A DNA stretch of 9,839 bases, from NCBI GenBank assembly GCA_002731395.1, contig PCBQ01000023.1, positions 1-9,839 of the forward strand. The letters run 5' to 3'. Below are positions 6,101 through 9,839 of the stretch, piece by piece (positions within the stretch are counted from its first letter, which is position 1; the number at the start of each line of letters is the position of its first letter). The notes below the pieces were generated by a model, which did not search any database, was not told where the DNA came from, and was given only the letters and a program-made list of their open reading frames with translations. The translations under genes and the position numbers were made by a program. The DNA comes from Methanobacteriota archaeon (GTDB taxonomy: Archaea > Thermoplasmatota > Poseidoniia > Poseidoniales > Poseidoniaceae).

Positions 6101-8589
6101 CACACACCGGCGCGTACGTGAACCTCGTCCAAGCCTCCCACACCGATGGGCTGACCGGTGTGACCCGGACCGGAATCGGCTTCAACATCGCGATGGCCAC
6201 CACCGCTACTGTCGGTTTGTCTGGCATGGACGTCATCGACCACTTTGCCGGGCTACCAGTGTACGCGGCCAACGTGAGCGGAATCAGCCAAAGCGTCCAA
6301 GTGGTTGCTTCAGGGCTTGAGAATGGGCCATATCATGCCGTGGTCGGCCACATGCCCCTCAATCTCTCTGAAGTCTTCCCAGACGTGAACCTCACAGGGG
6401 AAGCAAAGTTGCACGAGATGACCTTCAATGCAGGAGAATCTTCACGCAGCCTCCTGCTGAATCATACGGCTCCCCTTTCGCTGGTGGGCATCATGATGGG
6501 GCCGTCCAGCGCCGAAGAGGAAGGGATGAGTGATCCACTGACCCCAGCGGCCATGCACGTCGGTCTGATTGTGGTAAACCCAGAAGAACTCAACCTTACG
6601 GGGTCGCTTGGCCCAGGTCAAATCACGAACGTTGCGTTACATGAGGACATTGAAGCAGCAACGCGAATCCTTGCCGTGGCGTCTCCGAGCCACGGCTTCG
6701 ACCCAGCGGTGATCGACACGTCCACCGTTTCGGAGTTGCTGATGACCGACGCGGTCCGACCCGAGGTCGAGTGGGCCGGCATCGAGTCCGACCTCATGAA
6801 CGTCTGCGAGGAGATCAGTTGGTGGGCGCACACCCACTGGGACGACCAAAGTCAATCCGAGGTTCATGCTCTCGAAGCCACCGTGTATCACCGCTCGGAC
6901 GACAGCCACTACGGCTCCGGCTTGCCTGCCCCAAATTTGGCTGGCGCCACTTTGATTGACGAATCGTCGGGTGCAGAGGTGAATTGGACCGTTATGGAGG
7001 TGGACGGCCAGGCGGCCATAATCAAGTACGATCTTCCCCATGCTTACGCTACGTACCGCTTCTCTTCTGGTACGTCGTACGATTCCTCGTTTACCACGGT
7101 GTACAATGGCGAAGAGTGGGAAGAGGGTGAGTGGAACCCGACTTGCGACAACGACCTCGACCAAGAGCAACAAGTCGACGATGTAATCGACTTCCTCGAC
7201 ACCTATGCCAGCCGGTTCAGCACCGTCGCTTGGGGGCAAGGTTCCAGCGCGGATTTGGCGCTACCCGCCTTGTCATCTCCGATATCGGAATACACGGTCA
7301 TCGGCGTAGCCCAGCAGGGCTCTGGCGCGGACGCAACCCTCGTCTCCGCCGTCAGCACAGTCCTCTCTGTTCCAAACCCAGAACCGCCCCGGATGGAGAA
7401 CCTCAGTTTGGTGTTCACTCCGAGTGACCCTGCGCCGGGCGATGTGGTGCTGTTGACCGTCACTGACGAATCGAACCAGCCCGTTGAAGGGCTGTCTGTC
7501 ACGCTCGTGAAAGACAACATGACCTTGTCGAGCCTGTTAAGCGACGTCAACGGGCAGACGTCTTTCGCCATCCCTCAAGGCAACATCACCATTCGTGTAT
7601 CTGGCGGTTTGTACTATCCTGCTGAACTGACCATTGTGGTCGAAGAGGAAGGCATCGATGGTGGATTGCCGGGCGACCGAGACGGTGACGGGGTGGGTGA
7701 CACGCTGGATGCCTTCCCAGACGATCCTCAAGAATGGGACGACACGGACGGAGACGGCATTGGCAACAACGCAGACAGCGATGACGACGGCGATGGGCGT
7801 TCCGACCTCATGGAATTGACCGGGACCCCAGCAACCGACCCCCTGTGGCCGGATTCGGACAACGACGGCCACTGCGACGGGCCCACCAGCATACCGTCCA
7901 TCTGCACCGGAGGAGACGCCTTCCCGACCGACGCCACAGAGTGGGTGGACACGGACGAAGATGCCGTGGGCGACAACAGGGACGATGATGATGACGGCGA
8001 CGGGGCTTCGGACCAACAGGAAATCGAATGTGGATCGGATCCCCTTCTCGACACCTCTGTGCCTTCTGACGTGGACAGCGACGGCATCTGCGATGCACTT
8101 GATGATACGGACGACCGCCTCGTTGGCGAGGATTCAGATGTCTGCTGTGAAGCAATGAACGCGGAATGCCTTGCCTGTGCAGCCGACATGACCGTTGAAG
8201 CATACTGCCTCGAGTATCCAGAAACGACGGGATGTGCGGTGGAAGCTGAAGACAACGGCACTGATGAACAGGGCGAATCGGGTGCAGCATTGTCATCGAC
8301 GGTTCTGATTGCCGCTGGCGCGACAGGTGCACTGCTTGTGGCCATCTTTGTGGCCGTGTTGGTGCTCCGTGGACGCGATTCGGAACCACCCATCGACAAA
8401 GACTTCGCTGTGGAGGAAGCCATGTTTAACGAATTGGCCGCGAGCATCAGTGCCACTCCGCCATCCAAACCTCCTCGGTCGGCCACAGGGCAGATGTACG
8501 ACGGATACGAAGGCTTGGAGTACCCTGCCGGCTCTGACAATTGGTACTACAGAGATCCAGGTACTGGCGAGTGGACAGAGTGGCGTTGA
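3166..8589 (+). CDS. Giant type I cell-surface protein with PKD/Ig-like domains, Ca2+-binding Asp-rich repeats and C-terminal membrane anchor
   Basis: 1807 residues from ATG 3166, a start supported by a signal peptide (R2, K4, hydrophobic core 5-16, cleavage near VIAS at 20-23) and a TATA box at -27. Order of parts: an N-terminal region (24-490) I cannot assign, with a DxDGD loop at 397-405; an acidic linker (490-509); a stretch with C545-x2-C548; Ig-like strands (about 620-800); two cysteine-bracketed domains, 810-931 (PKD-like, IDYGDGSS) and 1214-1327; an Ig-like domain (1408-1495); Asp-rich Ca2+-binding modules (1504-1643); a six-cysteine cluster (1660-1690); a membrane helix (about 1712-1734); and a cytoplasmic tail of about 73 residues ending in an aromatic WYYRD motif. 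Many NxS/T sequons suggest glycosylation. No catalytic motif was found. The protein should span or cover the envelope; adhesion, S-layer-like or ligand-binding roles are possible. The following transporter-like gene overlaps it by 10 nt. Confidence 0.93.
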   Translation: MRTKAAVLVLLLALAPMSTVIASQTAPVAEGASGDWLLVDGYVTTKFTSVGDTVSLYALTKGHSGDASTTSTVVTADILHYEDIDAFDLIVNQRLPSSGVVIDTVVMTPSGAHDEDPAALLWEGVYTVPLTSTGGVYGASITAEEGNLVSTDDATQIPNALRDEIESVLQAIDTTWDTANPMMDIKGVFDGLNASGQASGGWTSFVDDASRQPGLGDSAQLWNNMIAAGYNNPSYDMVDGARFLEALLDFLESSDQEAGMAFLTGVLVYGDEFPLPRTLDDFDEVVSYMQAFDPIENFTRFAGTDNFSAAYDAMVGSEEWEGLSDALDNLSNNEMVFASFQTVLRNIALLSVSAHPEAIIDGLEAWVAPLADEDYANMTPFQRLVYGWSQMDVTVQDLDGDEFPDEILWEYELLLNTTEGLQWQARMDTSYPHVSSGFDDFNGFDVDVLTILRDTTEDPAWNDAGNAVQNFLSWAANATLEKELEWTRSDDGDDEEDDDDGEDGDGNDESSTTWEEVMFDDLHPVETLALNKYKLDLGFELHFDCDGCADYDRPNDFNMSVTDSSGQVTNVVLDLGISDHLYTGRFTADRAKAEVYTFSQPMAGWTAPCADNGCTIERATLKVDSLRPSLLDSMASEANEELFIVSALGVLVNADETVLVASEMDVQASVYDAADGALFGAEVDSALLRISPGLGASAAASLSPNGELMFDASGPAAQYSGDDVDGVLNVTVEPRQSNNEGEPLGDDPAAFGGYLSASGDASGWNLSGDVNAQVSKSARGVALFTTTGITADGLEFRYEHEAPLPDSPGCMINTLQAWSVGELNIEWSYGSFRSENGTPYPYASLDQVDIDYGDGSSFSSTVPAESGSESYTYDTSDGTTEHLVTVQYTTEHGHVNELSFTFDENEGILTGEDGEEYHTSYYRPYEDYDYCQLKGEEQSSTPSPAIIDRFITDGPFEVLDQQALMSNAQGMATLTAVPPHTGAYVNLVQASHTDGLTGVTRTGIGFNIAMATTATVGLSGMDVIDHFAGLPVYAANVSGISQSVQVVASGLENGPYHAVVGHMPLNLSEVFPDVNLTGEAKLHEMTFNAGESSRSLLLNHTAPLSLVGIMMGPSSAEEEGMSDPLTPAAMHVGLIVVNPEELNLTGSLGPGQITNVALHEDIEAATRILAVASPSHGFDPAVIDTSTVSELLMTDAVRPEVEWAGIESDLMNVCEEISWWAHTHWDDQSQSEVHALEATVYHRSDDSHYGSGLPAPNLAGATLIDESSGAEVNWTVMEVDGQAAIIKYDLPHAYATYRFSSGTSYDSSFTTVYNGEEWEEGEWNPTCDNDLDQEQQVDDVIDFLDTYASRFSTVAWGQGSSADLALPALSSPISEYTVIGVAQQGSGADATLVSAVSTVLSVPNPEPPRMENLSLVFTPSDPAPGDVVLLTVTDESNQPVEGLSVTLVKDNMTLSSLLSDVNGQTSFAIPQGNITIRVSGGLYYPAELTIVVEEEGIDGGLPGDRDGDGVGDTLDAFPDDPQEWDDTDGDGIGNNADSDDDGDGRSDLMELTGTPATDPLWPDSDNDGHCDGPTSIPSICTGGDAFPTDATEWVDTDEDAVGDNRDDDDDGDGASDQQEIECGSDPLLDTSVPSDVDSDGICDALDDTDDRLVGEDSDVCCEAMNAECLACAADMTVEAYCLEYPETTGCAVEAEDNGTDEQGESGAALSSTVLIAAGATGALLVAIFVAVLVLRGRDSEPPIDKDFAVEEAMFNELAASISATPPSKPPRSATGQMYDGYEGLEYPAGSDNWYYRDPGTGEWTEWR
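4633..4692 (+). repeat. Acidic low-complexity linker (Asp/Glu/Gly) in the giant protein
   Basis: Twenty codons, nearly all Asp, Glu or Gly, built from GAT/GAC/GAG/GGT-type triplets at residues 490-509. It separates the unassigned N-terminal region from the beta-rich middle. It is likely flexible and may bind cations. On the opposite strand it creates a spurious poly-Ser reading frame. Confidence 0.8.
5593..5958 (+). other. Cysteine-bracketed PKD-like domain in the giant protein (first copy)
   Basis: Residues C810 to C931, 121 apart, with no other Cys between. It contains the PKD-type strand DIDYGDGSS and, further on, ESYTYDTSDG and HLVTVQYTT, which match the H/Y-TY…VTV pattern of PKD folds. 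The domain is rich in Tyr, Asp and Glu and is followed by Ig-like strands ending near residue 1010. Confidence 0.5.
6805..7146 (+). other. Cysteine-bracketed domain in the giant protein (second copy)
   Basis: Residues C1214 to C1327, 113 apart, again with no internal Cys. It contains a Trp/His-rich start (SWWAHTHW) and a later YATYRFSSGTSYD stretch, and is followed by beta strands ending in VSAVSTVLSVP. Its size, its cysteine placement and the beta-rich region after it parallel the domain at 5593-5958, so the two may be diverged copies of one unit. Sequence identity is low by eye. Confidence 0.35.
7708..7881 (+). repeat. Asp-rich Ca2+-binding module, copy 1 (thrombospondin type 3-like)
   Basis: Residues 1515-1572 follow the plan DAFP-x-D-x-x-EW-x-DTD-x-D-x-x-G-x-N-x-D-x-DDDGDG-x-SD, then a DP step and DSDNDGHCD. 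A further DRDGDGVGD loop precedes it at 7675-7701. The DxDxDG loops are of the kind that chelate Ca2+ in thrombospondin type 3 and related repeats. An 11-residue Cys-containing insert (PTSIPSICTGG) separates it from copy 2. Confidence 0.8.
7915..8094 (+). repeat. Asp-rich Ca2+-binding module, copy 2 (thrombospondin type 3-like)
   Basis: Residues 1584-1643 repeat the plan of copy 1 (DAFP…EW-x-DTD…DNRDDDDDGDG-x-SD…DP…DSDGICD). The two copies are about 60 residues each and clearly homologous, which suggests a tandem duplication within the stalk next to the membrane. Confidence 0.8.
8143..8235 (+). other. Juxtamembrane six-cysteine cluster in the giant protein
   Basis: Cysteines at residues 1660, 1661, 1668, 1671, 1681 and 1690, spaced CC-x6-C-x2-C-x9-C-x8-C, lie about 20 residues outside the membrane helix. 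The block also has ECLACAADMTVE and AYCLEYPETTGC. The spacing suggests a small three-disulfide knot rather than a metal site, since it is extracellular. Confidence 0.6.
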
Positions 8590-9839
8590 AGACCAGGGGG
8601 GCGGTTCAGCGCAATGTGCGCCCCTCATGGGTTTTGCCAGACGAACTCGACCGCCGTGGCCAAGCCGTTGTGCTGACCGTGCTCGCCGTCCTCTGTCTCC
8701 CCTTGCTCGTGATTCCACCCGAGGCTTCCATGGACACTGCGGCCCTGTTCGATGACCCAGCTCGCGATCGCCTCACAAACGAAGCGTCGACTGAAGGGTT
8801 GTCGGGTTTCCTCATCGTGCGTGTTCGTCACGATGATTCAGGACCTCTGACAACGAACCTTTCCCGTGTACATGACCTCATGGACATTGAGGCCGGAGCG
8901 ATTTCGGCCGAAGGCGAGTATGCCTTCGACGTCGAGCACACCTGGATTGAACGGCTGGAGACTCCATTCGCACGATGGTCGGCGGCCTTTGCTTCGCAAA
9001 ACCGTTCGATGTCGGAAGCAAGCATGTGGTCAGACGTGTTGCAGCCCCCCATGGAAGGAGGGTGGTGTGCAGATGATGCGACCGAGGAGGAACAACGCGC
9101 CCTCGAAGCAAGCCTTCTCTTGTTGCCAAAGGGCAGCAACATGGGTGTCGCATGCCCCGCCTTTGCGGGCGCGTCTCCGACCGTTCCCCCAAATGCCAAT
9201 GAACTGCTCTGGATGGCTTGGCTGGACTCTGAGGAACCGCCTACAGATTGGCTCGAACTACAACGCTGGGCGGACAAGGTTTCGGCCAACACGCCGTACA
9301 CCTTTGAGCCGGCCGGTGTGAACATGCTGTTCAAGGAATCAGAGAAGATCGCAAAAGAAGATCTCTCGGTTGTGTTGCCAGCAGCAGCAGCGTTGTTGAC
9401 CGCCCTTCTTCTAATCGTTCTTCGCCGTCCAACGACGGTCGCGAAGACATTTGGATCGGTGGGTTTGGTCGTTGCGGCCGAACTCGGTCTTCTGACGTTG
9501 TTCGGACATCGGTTCACAGTCATCGATGCCATTGCCATCCCGATCATCATGGCGGTGGCCGTAGACGGGGCATTCTGGTACAGTGTTTCGTCGCGGTCGA
9601 AAATGGAAGTTCGCCGGCTCCTTCTCGTGGCCATGGTCACCACCATCGGGGCAGTGTCCCTTGCACTGTTCTCCCCCATTCGGGCTCAACGGGGGTTGGC
9701 TCTCGTGATGATCATCGGGATATTCCTCGATTGGTTCGTCACCAGGTATGTGTTGGAACGCTCCTACCTCGCCACCAGAAGGACGCCGCCCCGTCCACCC
9801 GCACAGACTTCGCCTCTGGTGTTCTCGCCCGTCGCTTGG
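8580..9839 (+). CDS. RND/MMPL-superfamily-like membrane transporter (C-terminus beyond right edge)
   Basis: 420 codons are visible and open to the right edge. GTG at 8580 is taken as the start. It overlaps the stop of the giant gene by 10 nt, follows no separate promoter, and gives a basic N-terminus before helix 1 (residues about 29-45); TTG 8586 or GTG 8616 are alternatives. After helix 1 comes an extracytoplasmic domain of about 215 residues with C163 and C192, then five helices at roughly 264-282, 291-310, 315-335, 347-366 and 375-395. One helix, a long domain, then five helices is the topology of one half of an RND exporter. The fourth helix carries D329 in AVAVDGAFW, placed like the proton-relay acidic residue of that family. 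RND/MMPL proteins move lipids, drugs or other hydrophobic cargo using an ion gradient. Whether a second half follows is not visible. The overlap suggests translational coupling with the surface protein. The assignment rests on topology and helix motifs and is fairly confident. Confidence 0.72.
   Translation, partial: MALKTRGAVQRNVRPSWVLPDELDRRGQAVVLTVLAVLCLPLLVIPPEASMDTAALFDDPARDRLTNEASTEGLSGFLIVRVRHDDSGPLTTNLSRVHDLMDIEAGAISAEGEYAFDVEHTWIERLETPFARWSAAFASQNRSMSEASMWSDVLQPPMEGGWCADDATEEEQRALEASLLLLPKGSNMGVACPAFAGASPTVPPNANELLWMAWLDSEEPPTDWLELQRWADKVSANTPYTFEPAGVNMLFKESEKIAKEDLSVVLPAAAALLTALLLIVLRRPTTVAKTFGSVGLVVAAELGLLTLFGHRFTVIDAIAIPIIMAVAVDGAFWYSVSSRSKMEVRRLLLVAMVTTIGAVSLALFSPIRAQRGLALVMIIGIFLDWFVTRYVLERSYLATRRTPPRPPAQTSPLVFSPVAW

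Noticed and set aside
6637..7239. 200-codon minus-strand frame inside the giant protein gene
   Set aside because: Shadow of the real frame: Val/Arg/His-biased composition and no motif.
7728..8540. Long Ser/Pro-rich open frame on the minus strand (270 codons)
   Set aside because: It is the antisense image of the Asp-rich modules and tail of the giant protein; GAC/GAT/GAG codons read in reverse give poly-Ser. No promoter or protein-like signal supports it.

Overview
The window reads as a piece of a marine euryarchaeal genome, most likely Marine Group II (Poseidoniales) or a close relative. This is inferred from several signals. A giant type I surface protein carries two Asp-rich modules of the DAFP-x-D-x-x-EW-x-DTD type and a short aromatic WYYRD-like cytoplasmic tail. 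There is a lipobox protein with a PKD-like fold. Four genes have AT-rich TATA-like boxes about 24-28 nt upstream of the start codon with no Shine-Dalgarno sequence, as expected for leaderless archaeal transcripts. No rRNA, tRNA, CRISPR array, insertion sequence or origin was seen, so the lineage rests on protein style alone.

The layout is divergent around a 157-nt intergenic region (1930-2086). Leftward (minus strand) lie a hexapeptide-repeat acyltransferase (1411-1929), a NagD-type HAD phosphatase (540-1337) and the start of a secreted lipoprotein that runs off the left edge (1-497). Rightward (plus strand) lie a 349-residue membrane-tethered or secreted protein of unknown function (2087-3136), a 1807-residue cell-surface protein (3166-8589) and a protein resembling an RND/MMPL transporter half (8580-9839, cut by the right edge), whose start overlaps the stop of the giant gene by 10 nt.

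The acyltransferase and the phosphatase each have the same exact 14-bp element ending 24 nt before the ATG, plus an aligned GAGCCG at -11 to -6. They therefore look like separately started genes under the same control rather than one simple operon. The lipoprotein gene has its own TATA-like box, which supports a GTG start.

On the plus strand the genes form an envelope cluster: an exported orphan, a very large anchored surface protein and a membrane transporter probably translated together with it. A plausible but unproven reading is that the transporter and the giant surface protein act together at the cell surface. The most distinctive sequence elements are the shared promoter-like element, the tight six-cysteine cluster just outside the membrane anchor, two cysteine-bracketed domains of about 115-120 residues in the giant protein, and the giant protein/transporter overlap.
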